Source of the DNA: Fibrobacterales bacterium Fibro_02
GTDB taxonomy: Bacteria; Fibrobacterota; Fibrobacteria; Fibrobacterales; Fibrobacteraceae
Assembly: GCA_001603905.1 (NCBI GenBank)
Contig: LVAE01000021.1
Location: 1 to 37,637, forward strand
Reading direction: 5' to 3'
DNA length: 37,637 nucleotides
Below are positions 14,924 through 23,864 of this stretch, piece by piece (within the stretch, counting starts at the first letter, position 1; each line of letters begins with the position of its first letter). The translations under genes were made by a program, and so were the position numbers. The notes beneath the pieces are model-generated. The model saw only the letters and a program-made list of their open reading frames with translations, had not been told where the DNA came from and ran no database searches.

Positions 14924-17500
14924 ATGGCAACTACGACAAAAAAAGCAACTGCCGATAAGGCAACAAAGGATACCGCAACCAAGTCCGCAGCGACAAAGAC
15001 TACCGCTGCAAAGAAGACGACCACGAAGTCGGCAAAGGCGCCCAAGGCGGCAAAACCGGCCGCTGGCGAAGGAAAGACGCTGATTATCGCCGAAAAACCG
15101 AGCGTGGCACTGGACCTTGTCCGCGTACTCGGACAAAAGAACTTCAAGAACGAAAAGACACATTACGAAAGCGACACCACCATCGTGAGCCATGCCATCG
15201 GCCACCTGGTCGAAATCGCCGACCCGAAAGAAATTGACGAACGCTACAAGAAATGGGAAATGAGCACGCTTCCGATGCTCCCGAAGGAATTCCCGCTTGT
15301 CGCAACTCCCGCCACCCGCGGGCAGCTTTCTGCCTTAAGCAAGCTTATCAAGCGCAAGGACGTGACGACCATCGTGAACGCATGCGATGCGGGCCGCGAA
15401 GGTGAACTGATTTTCTTCTACATCTTGCAATACGTGCTCAAGGGCAAGTTCACGGGCAAGACGATCAAGCGCCTGTGGATGCAGAGCATGACCCCTGCCG
15501 CCATCAAGGAAGCATTCGAAAACATGCGCGACGGCGCCGAAATGGAAAACCTGAAGGCAGCCGCCCTTTGCCGTAGCGAAGCCGACTGGCTGATCGGTAT
15601 GAACGGAAGCCGCGGCCTTACCGCCTACAATAGCAGCATGGGCGGATTCCAGGTGACCCCGTGCGGACGCGTACAGACGCCGACGCTTGCCATTATCGTG
15701 AACCGCGAAGAAGAACGCATGCAGTTCGTACCGCAAAAGTTCTGGACGGTAGAAGCCGAATTCGACAACGACGGCAGCCACTACCAAGGCAAGTGGTTCA
15801 CCACAAGCAAGGAAGACGGCAAGGACAAGGTCAAGCAGATTTTTGACGAAAACCGCGTAAAAGAAATTCTCGCCAAATGCAAGGGCAAGGCCGGCACCGT
15901 CGAAGAAACGTCCGCCCCCTCGCTCCAGAAGTGCGGTCCGCTGTACGACTTGACGACCTTGCAGCGCGAAGCGAACAACCGCTTTGGCTTTAGCGCCAAG
16001 ACTACCCTTTCGATTGCGCAGGCTCTGTACGAACGTCACAAGGCAACCACCTACCCGCGTACCGACAGCCGTTGCCTGCCCGAAGACTACGTGGCACCTG
16101 TGAAGACGACCCTCGGAAAGATTGAAGGCCCACTTGCGAAGTTCGCCGAGACCGCCCTCAAGAACAACTGGGTCGTAAAGACCCCCAAGGTGTTCGACAA
16201 CTCCAAGATTTCGGACCACTTTGCCATCATCCCGACCGGCGTGATGCCCTCGGGACTTACCGAAGCGGAACAGAAAATTTTCACGATGATTTGTCAGCGA
16301 TTCATCGCTGTATTCTTCCCGCCTGCCAAGTACGAGAACACCACCCGCGTAACGACCGTGGAAGGCGAGACCTTCCTCACCGAAGGCAAGGTGCTGGTAG
16401 ACCCCGGCTTCAAGGCTGTGTACGGCAAGGATAGCGACGACGAATCGAGCATTCCCGCACTCAAGGGCAAATCCGCCAAGACGGTCGCCCTCGAAGAAAA
16501 GGAAGACTTCACCAAGCCGCCTGCACACTACACCGAAAGCACGCTTCTCTCGATGATGGAAAGCGCCGGTAAGCTGGTGGAAGACGAAGAACTCCGCGAC
16601 GCCATGAAGGAACGCGGACTTGGAACGCCGGCAACGCGCGCCGCCATTATCGAAAAGCTCGTCAGCGACAAGTACGTGGTTCGCGACGGCAAGGACATGA
16701 TCCCGACCGCCAAGGCATTCGACCTGATCAAGGTGCTGAAGGCCATGGATATCGAGGCGCTCACCAGCCCGGAACTCACCGGCAACTGGGAATACAAAAT
16801 GGAGCAAATCGAGAAGGGCAAGGAAACCCGCGAAAAGTTCATGGAAGGCATCGTTGAGATGACGAAGACCATGGTCAAAAACATCAAGGGATTCAAGGAA
16901 GAAAGCACCACTGGCGAAGCCTCTTTCAGCCCCGTGAACGGCAAGAAGGTCTTTGAGACCGTGAGCCGCTATACCACCGAAGACGGCATCGTGATTCGCA
17001 AGATGGTAGGCGGCAAGCGCCTGAGCCCCGAAGAAATCACCGAACTTTTGACCAAGCGCAAGCTCGGCCCGCTCATGGGATTCCGCAGCAAGAAAGGCGC
17101 CGAATTCGCAGCAGTACTGATCATCAACGACGAGAACAAACTTGAATTCGTTTTCGACGACAAGCCCGAAGAAGTAGAAGTCGGTGAAATCGTCGGAAAG
17201 TCGCCGGTTGACGGATCGAACGTCTACGAAACCATGACTGGCTACGTCAGCGAATCCTACCTGAAGAAGGAACCCAGCGGCATCACGCTCCCGAAGATTC
17301 TCCTAGGCAAGGAACTTACGCTCGACATCATCAAGACATTGCTCGCCGGCGAAAAGACTGCCCTCATCAAGGGTTTCCGCAGCAACAAGACGCACAGGAA
17401 TTTCGACGCCTACCTGAAGCTCGAAAAGGGAAAAATCAAGTTCGAATTTCCGCCGCGTGAATTCAAGCCCAGACGCTTTGGCAAGAAAAAAGCCGAGTAG
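14924..17500 (+). CDS. topB: Type IA DNA topoisomerase, topoisomerase III-like
   Basis: 858 residues from the ATG at 14924; another ATG 12 bases upstream overlaps the previous gene. Residues 1-50 are a Lys/Ala/Thr-rich low-complexity tail like histone H1. The toprim domain follows with LIIAEKPSVA (about 54) and DAGREGE (155-161). The catalytic Tyr377 is in YPRTDSR. The C-terminal 200 residues contain two copies of a short module (SPVNGKKVFETVSRY... and SPVDGSNVYETMTGY...), each ending in a GFRS(K/N)K stretch, the C-terminal repeat found in TopB proteins. Type IA enzymes pass single strands and relax or decatenate DNA. The tail probably adds non-specific DNA binding (inference). Confidence 0.92.
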   Translation: MATTTKKATADKATKDTATKSAATKTTAAKKTTTKSAKAPKAAKPAAGEGKTLIIAEKPSVALDLVRVLGQKNFKNEKTHYESDTTIVSHAIGHLVEIADPKEIDERYKKWEMSTLPMLPKEFPLVATPATRGQLSALSKLIKRKDVTTIVNACDAGREGELIFFYILQYVLKGKFTGKTIKRLWMQSMTPAAIKEAFENMRDGAEMENLKAAALCRSEADWLIGMNGSRGLTAYNSSMGGFQVTPCGRVQTPTLAIIVNREEERMQFVPQKFWTVEAEFDNDGSHYQGKWFTTSKEDGKDKVKQIFDENRVKEILAKCKGKAGTVEETSAPSLQKCGPLYDLTTLQREANNRFGFSAKTTLSIAQALYERHKATTYPRTDSRCLPEDYVAPVKTTLGKIEGPLAKFAETALKNNWVVKTPKVFDNSKISDHFAIIPTGVMPSGLTEAEQKIFTMICQRFIAVFFPPAKYENTTRVTTVEGETFLTEGKVLVDPGFKAVYGKDSDDESSIPALKGKSAKTVALEEKEDFTKPPAHYTESTLLSMMESAGKLVEDEELRDAMKERGLGTPATRAAIIEKLVSDKYVVRDGKDMIPTAKAFDLIKVLKAMDIEALTSPELTGNWEYKMEQIEKGKETREKFMEGIVEMTKTMVKNIKGFKEESTTGEASFSPVNGKKVFETVSRYTTEDGIVIRKMVGGKRLSPEEITELLTKRKLGPLMGFRSKKGAEFAAVLIINDENKLEFVFDDKPEEVEVGEIVGKSPVDGSNVYETMTGYVSESYLKKEPSGITLPKILLGKELTLDIIKTLLAGEKTALIKGFRSNKTHRNFDAYLKLEKGKIKFEFPPREFKPRRFGKKKAE

Positions 17501-17508
17501 CCCGCGGA

Positions 17509-18681
17509 ATGTTTCTTAAGCGCGTAGCAACAATCTTTTTTGCGGCTTTTGCCTTTGTTCAGGCGGAGGATTCTCTGCCTGAAATTCAGTTCGTTCCGTT
17601 GAACTCGCTTACGGAATCGCTAGAAGAGGAAACGCCTTACGGACTCCCCCGCGAACTGATGCCCTTGTGGGATTCACTTACAATCAAGCAGAAGGCCGCG
17701 CAGATGGTCATGGTGTACATGACGCCAGCCGACTTCATGCTGAAAAATGAATTCGGCGGTTACCTGGTGATGAAGACACATCTCAAGCACCTTGACAAGT
17801 TCCGCGAAAACATCAGGACCGTCAACGATTCCATGCTTATCCCCCCGCTTGTGGCCACCGACCAGGAAGGCGGACTCGTAAACCGCATTGCAGCCATTGA
17901 TACCAAGTGGGAACGCACCCCGAGCGCAAAGCAGATGCGCACCATGAGCGAGGATTCCATACAAGCTCTCGCCAGGGACATCGGCGCCGCCCTGAACGAA
18001 GTCGGTATCAATCTGAACCTTGCCCCCGTCCTTGACCCCGCCAAGGATAGCCACGGCAAGCATTCATTCATGGAAGAATCCAAGCGTTCCTGGGGCGAAG
18101 ACACCACAAACGCCTCCAAGGTTCGCGCCTTCGTGAAGGGCATGCAAGAAAGCAACGTGGCCTGTGTATCGAAGCACTTCCCCGGTTACGATTCCTGGTC
18201 GAACAGCGACCATCAAATCGCCGTGAGCTCGACCCCCAAGGCAAAGATGGCAAAGAACGTGGAATTCTTCAAGACCCTCGCGGGCGATATCCCCGTGACC
18301 ATGATGAGCAGCGTGAGCTTTGTCCGTATTTCAAGCCGCCCCGCAGTCTTTGAGCCGAAAATCGTGAAGATGGCTCGCGACATGTCTCCAGAAACAGTGA
18401 TTCTGACCGACGACCTATGGGGTGTTTCGCTCCGCGCCTGGGTAAGCGGAAACGAACGCGTCCGGAGCAAGAACTACCCCGCCAAGGACTTTAGAAAGCT
18501 CGTGCGCACCGCCCTGATGGCAGGTAACGACATGTTCATGATCACTTACCCGCAAAAAGCGGTCGAAATGGTGAATTATCTTGCCGCACTTTCAAAACAA
18601 AGTAAATACTACCAGCAGCGTATCGAGGAATCCGCCGCACGCATTCTGAAAATGAAATACAGGGCGGGAATCATCAAGTAA
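17509..18681 (+). CDS. Exported GH3 family glycosidase, NagZ-like
   Basis: 390 residues. A signal peptide (MFLKRVATIFFAAFAFVQA) is followed by a single (beta/alpha)8 GH3 domain without the second domain of beta-glucosidases, as in NagZ-type beta-N-acetylhexosaminidases. Seen motifs are DQEGGLVNRI, LNLAPVLD, KHFPG and the nucleophile region ILTDDLWG. The loop normally reading KHFPGHGxxxxDSH reads KHFPGYDSWSNSDH: the His is kept, but the Asp of the Asp-x-His dyad is shifted by one. The substrate may therefore differ. The start is 8 bases after topB, so it is probably co-transcribed. Confidence 0.82.
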   Translation: MFLKRVATIFFAAFAFVQAEDSLPEIQFVPLNSLTESLEEETPYGLPRELMPLWDSLTIKQKAAQMVMVYMTPADFMLKNEFGGYLVMKTHLKHLDKFRENIRTVNDSMLIPPLVATDQEGGLVNRIAAIDTKWERTPSAKQMRTMSEDSIQALARDIGAALNEVGINLNLAPVLDPAKDSHGKHSFMEESKRSWGEDTTNASKVRAFVKGMQESNVACVSKHFPGYDSWSNSDHQIAVSSTPKAKMAKNVEFFKTLAGDIPVTMMSSVSFVRISSRPAVFEPKIVKMARDMSPETVILTDDLWGVSLRAWVSGNERVRSKNYPAKDFRKLVRTALMAGNDMFMITYPQKAVEMVNYLAALSKQSKYYQQRIEESAARILKMKYRAGIIK

Positions 18682-18750
18682 CGGATTTTGCGCACAACCG
18701 ACCCAAAGTTTACTTTTATCTTTCTAAATCATTCCCTGACAATCCGTTAA

Positions 18751-18778
18751 GTTTTACAATAAACGCAAATTGTAAAAC
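18751..18778. promoter_or_regulatory. Inverted repeat upstream of pflB
   Basis: GTTTTACAAT (18751-18760) and ATTGTAAAAC (18769-18778) are perfect 10-bp arms around an 8-base spacer. No T-run follows, so an operator is likelier than a terminator. It lies 40 bp upstream of the candidate -33 box of pflB. Confidence 0.45.
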
Positions 18779-18817
18779 AGTCCCCACAAGGAAGTAAAAT
18801 ATAGTTCACGAAACCCC

Positions 18818-18848
18818 TTTGGGCGCACCCCCTATTTTTCTATATTGT
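18818..18848 (+). promoter_or_regulatory. pflB promoter
   Basis: TTTG (18818-18821) is 19 bases from TATATTGT (18841-18848), close to the FCB-type -33/-7 pair. It implies a leader of about 75 bases. Confidence 0.5.
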
Positions 18849-18878
18849 GGGCACTAATTAGAACAAGCAACCGAAAGA

Positions 18879-18913
18879 CTCGGCTGTCCAAATTTATGGC
18901 GTTGGACATCGAG
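18879..18913 (+). promoter_or_regulatory. Leader hairpin in the pflB message
   Basis: GTCCAA (18886-18891) pairs with TTGGAC (18902-18907), extended by CTCG/CGAG (18879-18882 with 18910-18913). The hairpin ends 3 bases before the AAGAAGG ribosome site, so it could affect translation or message stability. Confidence 0.5.
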
Positions 18914-18927
18914 CAAAGAAGGAAAAC

Positions 18928-21186
18928 ATGAGCGAAGCATGGAATGGCTTTACCGGCGGACTCTGGCAAGAAGAAATCAACGTCCGCGACTTTATTCAAC
19001 GCAACTATACCGCTTACGAAGGCGGCAAGGAATTTTTGGCTGGTCCGACAGACGCCACCGAAAAGCTCTGGGGTGAACTCCAGAAGCTGCAGGCCGAAGA
19101 ACGCAAGAAGGGCGGCGTGCTCGATATGGACACCGATATCGTCTCGAGCATCACAAGCCATAAGCCCGGCTACATCAACGAAGGCCTCAAGGACCTGGAA
19201 AAGGTCGTGGGTCTGCAGACCGACAAGCCGCTGAAGCGCGCCTTCATGCCGTTCGGCGGTATCAAGATGGCCGAAGAATCCTGCCAGCAGTACGGCTACA
19301 CTCCGAGCGCCGAACTCCACAAAATCTTTACCGACTACCACAAGACCCACAACCAGGCAGTGTTCGACTGCTACACTCCGGAAATTCGCGCCGTGCGCAA
19401 GGCCCACTTGCTGACCGGTCTTCCGGATACTTACGGTCGTGGCCGTATCGTGGGTGACTACCGCCGCGTAGCCCTTTACGGTATCGACTACATCATCCAG
19501 CAGAAGCAGAACGACCTCGCCCACGTGGGTGACGGCACCATGACCGACGACGTGATTCGCCTGCGCGAAGAAGTCGCCGAACAGATCAAGGCCCTCAAGG
19601 CCATGAAGGTGATGGCCGCTAGCTACGGTTTCGACATCTCGAAGCCGGCTACCAACGCCCGCGAAGCTTTCCAGTGGCTCTACTTCGGTTACCTCTCTGC
19701 CATCAAGACGCAGAACGGTGCCGCCATGAGCGTCGGCCGTATTTCGACCTTCCTCGACATCTATATCGAACGTGACCTCAAGAACGGCACGCTCACTGAA
19801 AGCGAAGCCCAGGAACTTGTGGACCACATGGTCATGAAGTTCCGCATGGTCAAGTTCGCCCGTATCGAATCTTACAACCAGCTCTTCAGCGGCGACCCGG
19901 TGTGGGCCACCCTCGAAGTCGGCGGTATGGGCCAGGATGGCCGCCCGATGGTTACCAAGAACGACTTCCGTTTCTTGCACACCCTCGAAAACATGGGCCC
20001 GTCTCCGGAACCCAACCTCACCGTCCTCTACACCAAGCGCCTCCCTGAAAACTTCAAGGAATACGCCGCCTTCATTTCTGTGACGACCAGCTCGATCCAG
20101 TACGAAAACGACGACGTGATGCGCCCGGTTTGGGGCGACGACTACAGCATCTGCTGCTGCGTGTCCGCAACGCAGACCGGTAAGGAAATGCAGTTCTTCG
20201 GCGCCCGCGCGAACCTCGCCAAGGCTCTCCTCTACGCCATCAACGGCGGCAAGGACGAAGAAGGCGGTCTGGTACCTGGCATGCAAATTGGTCCGGAACT
20301 CGCCCCGATTACCGGCGACGTGCTGAACTACGACGAAGTGATGCACAAGTACGACATGATGCTCGAATGGCTCGCAGGTATCTACGTGAACACGCTGAAC
20401 CTGATCCACTACATGCACGACAAGTACTACTACGAAGCAGCTGAACTTGCCCTTATCGATACCGACGTGCGCCGCACGTTTGCAACGGGTATCGCAGGCT
20501 TCAGCCACGTGGTCGACAGCCTCTGCGCCATCAAGTACGCAAAGGTCTCCGTCGTTCGCGGCGAAAACGGCCTCGTGAAGGACTTCAAGATCGAAGGCGA
20601 CTTCCCGAAGTACGGCAACGACGACGACCGCGCCGACGAAATCGCCGTCTGGCTCCTCAAGGAATTCATTGCGAAGATCAAGAAGCACCACACTTACCGC
20701 GGTGCCGAACCGACCACGTCGATTCTTACCATTACCAGTAACGTTGTTTACGGCAAGGCCACGGGCGCCCTCCCCGACGGTCGTCCGGCTCACGCCCCGT
20801 TCGCTCCCGGTGCAAACCCGAGCTACGGTGCCGAAAAGAACGGTCTCTTGGCCTCGCTCAACTCTGTCGCCAAGCTTCCGTACGAATACGCGCTCGACGG
20901 TATCAGCAACACGCAGACCATCAGCCCGAACGCGCTCGGCCACAGCAACGAAGAACGCGCCCAGAAGCTCGTCACCGTCATGGACGGCTACTTCGAACAG
21001 GGCGCACACCACCTGAATGTGAACGTGTTCGGTGTTGAAAAGCTCCTCGATGCACAGGCCCATCCGGAAAAGCCCGAATACGCGAACTTCACCATCCGCG
21101 TTTCCGGCTACGCAGTCAAGTTCCTGTCTCTGACTAAGGAACAGCAGGACGACGTGATTAGCCGTACCTGCCACGGTGTGTTGTAA
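18928..21186 (+). CDS. pflB: Formate C-acetyltransferase (pyruvate formate-lyase)
   Basis: 752 residues, the usual length. It converts pyruvate and CoA to acetyl-CoA and formate by a glycyl radical mechanism; formate is a known Fibrobacter fermentation product. The catalytic cysteines are in the run C409-C410-C411, followed by the family stretch [21 protein letters not shown], and the radical Gly727 is in RVSGYAVKF. The paired cysteines point to true PFL rather than a diol dehydratase-like relative. No activating enzyme gene (pflA) follows; it must be elsewhere. The codons are strongly biased, with very few rare ones, as for a highly expressed gene. Confidence 0.97.
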   Translation: MSEAWNGFTGGLWQEEINVRDFIQRNYTAYEGGKEFLAGPTDATEKLWGELQKLQAEERKKGGVLDMDTDIVSSITSHKPGYINEGLKDLEKVVGLQTDKPLKRAFMPFGGIKMAEESCQQYGYTPSAELHKIFTDYHKTHNQAVFDCYTPEIRAVRKAHLLTGLPDTYGRGRIVGDYRRVALYGIDYIIQQKQNDLAHVGDGTMTDDVIRLREEVAEQIKALKAMKVMAASYGFDISKPATNAREAFQWLYFGYLSAIKTQNGAAMSVGRISTFLDIYIERDLKNGTLTESEAQELVDHMVMKFRMVKFARIESYNQLFSGDPVWATLEVGGMGQDGRPMVTKNDFRFLHTLENMGPSPEPNLTVLYTKRLPENFKEYAAFISVTTSSIQYENDDVMRPVWGDDYSICCCVSATQTGKEMQFFGARANLAKALLYAINGGKDEEGGLVPGMQIGPELAPITGDVLNYDEVMHKYDMMLEWLAGIYVNTLNLIHYMHDKYYYEAAELALIDTDVRRTFATGIAGFSHVVDSLCAIKYAKVSVVRGENGLVKDFKIEGDFPKYGNDDDRADEIAVWLLKEFIAKIKKHHTYRGAEPTTSILTITSNVVYGKATGALPDGRPAHAPFAPGANPSYGAEKNGLLASLNSVAKLPYEYALDGISNTQTISPNALGHSNEERAQKLVTVMDGYFEQGAHHLNVNVFGVEKLLDAQAHPEKPEYANFTIRVSGYAVKFLSLTKEQQDDVISRTCHGVL

Positions 21187-21210
21187 TAGCGCGCAAAAGA
21201 GCATATAAAA

Positions 21211-21240
21211 AACGCCCCGGATTTTCATCCGGGACGTTTT
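21211..21240 (+). terminator. Terminator after pflB
   Basis: Stem AACGcCCCGGAT/ATCCGGGaCGTT (21211-21222 with 21227-21238, one mismatch) with a TTTC loop and a short T-run, 25 bases past the stop. Confidence 0.75.
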
Positions 21241-21334
21241 GCTTTATGGAGGAGAACAAGATGAATACAAAGTTTTAGTCACTAGCCAATACAAACACCT
21301 CGTAAACTATCGACTAATGACTAGAAAGGTTTTA

Positions 21335-22474
21335 TTACTTATCGGCGCGGCTCAGCATGAGCTTGCAGTAGCCGTCCTCGAGCACCACATTTTCGGGTGC
21401 AAGCATGACCTTTTCCATTTCCCAGTTACCGGTAGACCAGTGATCCCTATTCAGATCAGCGCTATCAAAGTCATCGGTCCAGGCTTCGGTAAAGGTCTTG
21501 GTCGCCGTGTCATAGGAATAGACGCGCACATAGTCAATCCACTGAGCCTTCGGGGCTTCGGCGAGTTCGTCACCCGTAAATGCACCTACCCAGCCGGCAC
21601 TTTTAGAAGCCCAGAGGTTGAAGCGGAGAGTCTGATCCTTGGTGAGGAATGCAACCTGGTCAGCATCGGCGTGCGTACCATGAACCTGTCCAAGCGGATC
21701 ACGACGGATTTCGACACCATCAATTTCCCATGCGACATATTCAGGCGTCCAGGTAATTGCGAACAGGTGGAAGCCTTCCGTTGCATCGAAGCCAAATTCA
21801 TGCAGGGGCTTGCTTTCGGAAGAAGTATTCTTCTTGATAGAGGGATCACCTTCGCGGGTAATGATGTTGGACTGCCACATCGTACCGCCCTTACCGAGAA
21901 CTTCGATATCAATTTCGTTCCACGGTTCTTCATCCTTCATCCAGGAATTGTCGTAGTAAAGGAACATGGAGCTCACGGAACCCGGAATCGAGACCATCTT
22001 CATGCAAGCTTCGTAACGGCCATACTTGAACTGTTCCACACCGGAAAGTTCAGCACCGTAGTAGACATACTCTCCAGAGCTAGGCACGGCAGCATAAGTC
22101 GGTTCGACAACCGGAGCGCGGGAGGCGCTAAGACATGCATTCACAGAAGCGGTCGGATCAACCGGAGTTTCAACGACATCTGCACCAGGGACAGGATCCG
22201 TGCCCGGAATCACTGCGGGATCGGTACCCGGATTAACGGTCGGGTCGACCACAGGGTCAGTAGTCGGATCGACGACAGGATTTGTTGCAGGGTCAGTGGT
22301 CGGATCAACGACCGGAATGACAGTTGGATCGGTTGTCGGATCAACTGCAACCGGAGTCGTAGTAGTATCCGTAGGGGCAGGGGTTTCGACCTTGGGAGCG
22401 GAAGGGCTGCTGCTATCGTCACAGGCGGCGAACAGGCCAAGCGCGATAATCGGGAGAAGGAATTTCGTCTTCAT
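21335..22474 (-). CDS. GH16 beta-glucanase lipoprotein, circularly permuted type
   Basis: 379 residues from the ATG at 22474 (GAGGT upstream). The signal ends LGLFAAC, making Cys18 the lipidation site. Residues of about 25-108 are a Pro/Thr/Asp linker of degenerate VDPTTDP repeats. The catalytic domain starts almost directly with YYGAELSGVEQFKYGRYEAC and reaches the GH16 motif E187-I-D-I-E191 near its N-terminal end. The strand normally at the N-terminus (WTDDFDSADLNRDHW) is instead at the C-terminus. This order is that of the F. succinogenes 1,3-1,4-beta-D-glucanase, a known natural circular permutation. Predicted activity is lichenan or mixed-linkage glucan hydrolysis at the outer surface. 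Confidence 0.9.
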   Translation of the reverse strand: MKTKFLLPIIALGLFAACDDSSSPSAPKVETPAPTDTTTTPVAVDPTTDPTVIPVVDPTTDPATNPVVDPTTDPVVDPTVNPGTDPAVIPGTDPVPGADVVETPVDPTASVNACLSASRAPVVEPTYAAVPSSGEYVYYGAELSGVEQFKYGRYEACMKMVSIPGSVSSMFLYYDNSWMKDEEPWNEIDIEVLGKGGTMWQSNIITREGDPSIKKNTSSESKPLHEFGFDATEGFHLFAITWTPEYVAWEIDGVEIRRDPLGQVHGTHADADQVAFLTKDQTLRFNLWASKSAGWVGAFTGDELAEAPKAQWIDYVRVYSYDTATKTFTEAWTDDFDSADLNRDHWSTGNWEMEKVMLAPENVVLEDGYCKLMLSRADK

Positions 22475-22497
22475 AGTGTACCTCGTTTCTTTGTTTA

Positions 22498-22505
22498 TAA
22501 ATATA
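22498..22505 (-). promoter_or_regulatory. -7 box of the GH16 gene
   Basis: TATATTTA on the minus strand (22505-22498), 24 bases before the GH16 start, is close to TAnnTTTG. No clear -33 TTG was seen. Confidence 0.4.
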
Positions 22506-22580
22506 CCCCCTTTTTCGGGCGGGTGGTAGGCACCGAAACACAATTTAATCACATCTGTATCAACAGTACTAAAAGAACCG

Positions 22581-22620
22581 TAAAAATACACCCATAAGAG
22601 GATTTTTCCATCTTATGGGT
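22581..22620 (-). terminator. Terminator after pilC
   Basis: Perfect 10-bp arms ACCCATAAGA/TCTTATGGGT (22590-22599 with 22611-22620), with inner GGA/TCC pairing, are followed leftward by TGTATTTTTA. Confidence 0.75.
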
Positions 22621-22658
22621 AATTCTTTTATGTATTGCGAAGTGTTTTCAGCGAAATT

Positions 22659-23861
22659 TTAGCCCTTGACGGCGTCGCCCATCGAGAACATCGGCATATA
22701 CATAGCAATTAGCAAACCACCGACAGCGCCACCAAGGAACACGATAATAATCGGTTCCATCATGCCCACCACGGCGTCCACTGCGGCGTCCACTTCTTCG
22801 TCGTAGAAGTCCGCGAGCTTCAGAAGCATGCCGCCCAGGTTACCGGTTTTTTCACCCACACCCGTCATCTGGATCACCATGGGCGGGAACAGGCCCGTAT
22901 CCTGCATCGGGTCGGCAATACTCTTACCGCCCGCGATACCGATTGCAATCTTGTTAATACCTTTTTCAACTACTTTGTTCGTAACGGTCGATGCCACCAC
23001 CTTCAAGGAATCCATGATGGACACACCTGCATTCAACAAAGTTCCAAGCGTTCTCGAGAAACTGGCCGTTGTCGACTTGATCTGAAGGTCCCCTAGTTTA
23101 GGCACCTTCAACATAAAGCCGTCCCAGGCGAACTTGATCGAAGGTACTTTCATCGCAAGTTTAAAGCCTACAATCAAGACTATCAACCCAATAAACAAGA
23201 AGGCTCCGTTATCGCGAATAAAGTCGGAAATGCCCATCACCGCCTGCGTCGGCGCCGGGAGTTCCGCATCCAAGGCTGCGAACTGTTCAGCGAACGTCGG
23301 CACAACGAAAGTCATAAGGGCAATCACCACTAGGATACCCACGATAACAAGCATCACCGGATAGGTCAGAGCCTTTTTCACCTTACGCTTCAGACGTTCG
23401 TTGTTTTCAAGGGTTTCTGCCAGACGCGCCAAGATGCCATCCAAGATACCGCCCGCTTCACCTGCCGCCACCATGTTCGTATACAGGGTGCTGAAAACCT
23501 TCGGATGCTGCGCCAAGGCGTCCGCCAACGACGAACCGCCGTTAATGGACTGCGTAATCTTGTGGACCACGTTTTTGAGTTCCGGGTTTTCGCACTGGTT
23601 TTCCAGAATGTTCAAGCACTGCAACATCGGAAGACCCGCCGAACTCATCGAAGAGAACATACGGGTAAAACGAGCAATTTCGGCGGGCTTGATACCCGAA
23701 CCAATCTTGATCTTGATTTCCGTCGGTTTCTTCTTAAGGCTTACGATAATGAGGCGACGGCGCATCAACAGCGCTTCGGCTTCAGCCTTGTCCTTCGCCT
23801 CGAGCGAGCCCTCGAAATTGTTACCTTGGCTATTGGTCGCCTTGTATAGGAATTCTGCCAT
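22659..23861 (-). CDS. pilC: Type IV pilus inner-membrane platform protein
   Basis: 400 residues, the usual size for the PilC/GspF family. It has two repeated cytoplasmic T2SSF domains (FTRMFSSMSSAGLPMLQCLNI near residue 45 and FSRTLGTLLNAGVSIMDSL near 265) and three membrane segments, including MLVIVGILVVIALMTFVVP and PIIIVFLGGAVGGLLIAMY. PilC couples the pilus motors to pilin insertion and extraction. The ATG follows the pilT stop by 3 bases (TAGTCTATG), so the pair is an operon. No pilB, pilM or pilQ gene is in the window. Confidence 0.92.
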   Translation of the reverse strand: MAEFLYKATNSQGNNFEGSLEAKDKAEAEALLMRRRLIIVSLKKKPTEIKIKIGSGIKPAEIARFTRMFSSMSSAGLPMLQCLNILENQCENPELKNVVHKITQSINGGSSLADALAQHPKVFSTLYTNMVAAGEAGGILDGILARLAETLENNERLKRKVKKALTYPVMLVIVGILVVIALMTFVVPTFAEQFAALDAELPAPTQAVMGISDFIRDNGAFLFIGLIVLIVGFKLAMKVPSIKFAWDGFMLKVPKLGDLQIKSTTASFSRTLGTLLNAGVSIMDSLKVVASTVTNKVVEKGINKIAIGIAGGKSIADPMQDTGLFPPMVIQMTGVGEKTGNLGGMLLKLADFYDEEVDAAVDAVVGMMEPIIIVFLGGAVGGLLIAMYMPMFSMGDAVKG

Positions 23862-23864
23862 AGA

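Noticed and set aside
15335..16807. 490-codon open frame on the minus strand
   Set aside because: Antisense to topB with a His/Leu/Gly-rich shadow composition.
18751..18778. Rex or FNR site upstream of pflB
   Set aside because: The arms GTTTTACAAT/ATTGTAAAAC with an 8-base spacer do not match TTGTGAA-N4-TTCACAA or TTGAT-N4-ATCAA; only a generic operator call is justified.
18832..21228. 798-codon open frame on the minus strand
   Set aside because: Antisense shadow of pflB, caused by its strict codon bias; no ribosome site and no recognisable domain.
21276..21323. Terminator for the GH16 gene
   Set aside because: TAGTCAcTAG/CTAaTGACTA arms are 28 bases apart with no good T-run on the minus strand; too weak to list.
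21239..22597. 452-codon open frame on the + strand
   Set aside because: Antisense to the GH16 gene; its repeats merely mirror the VDPTTDP linker.
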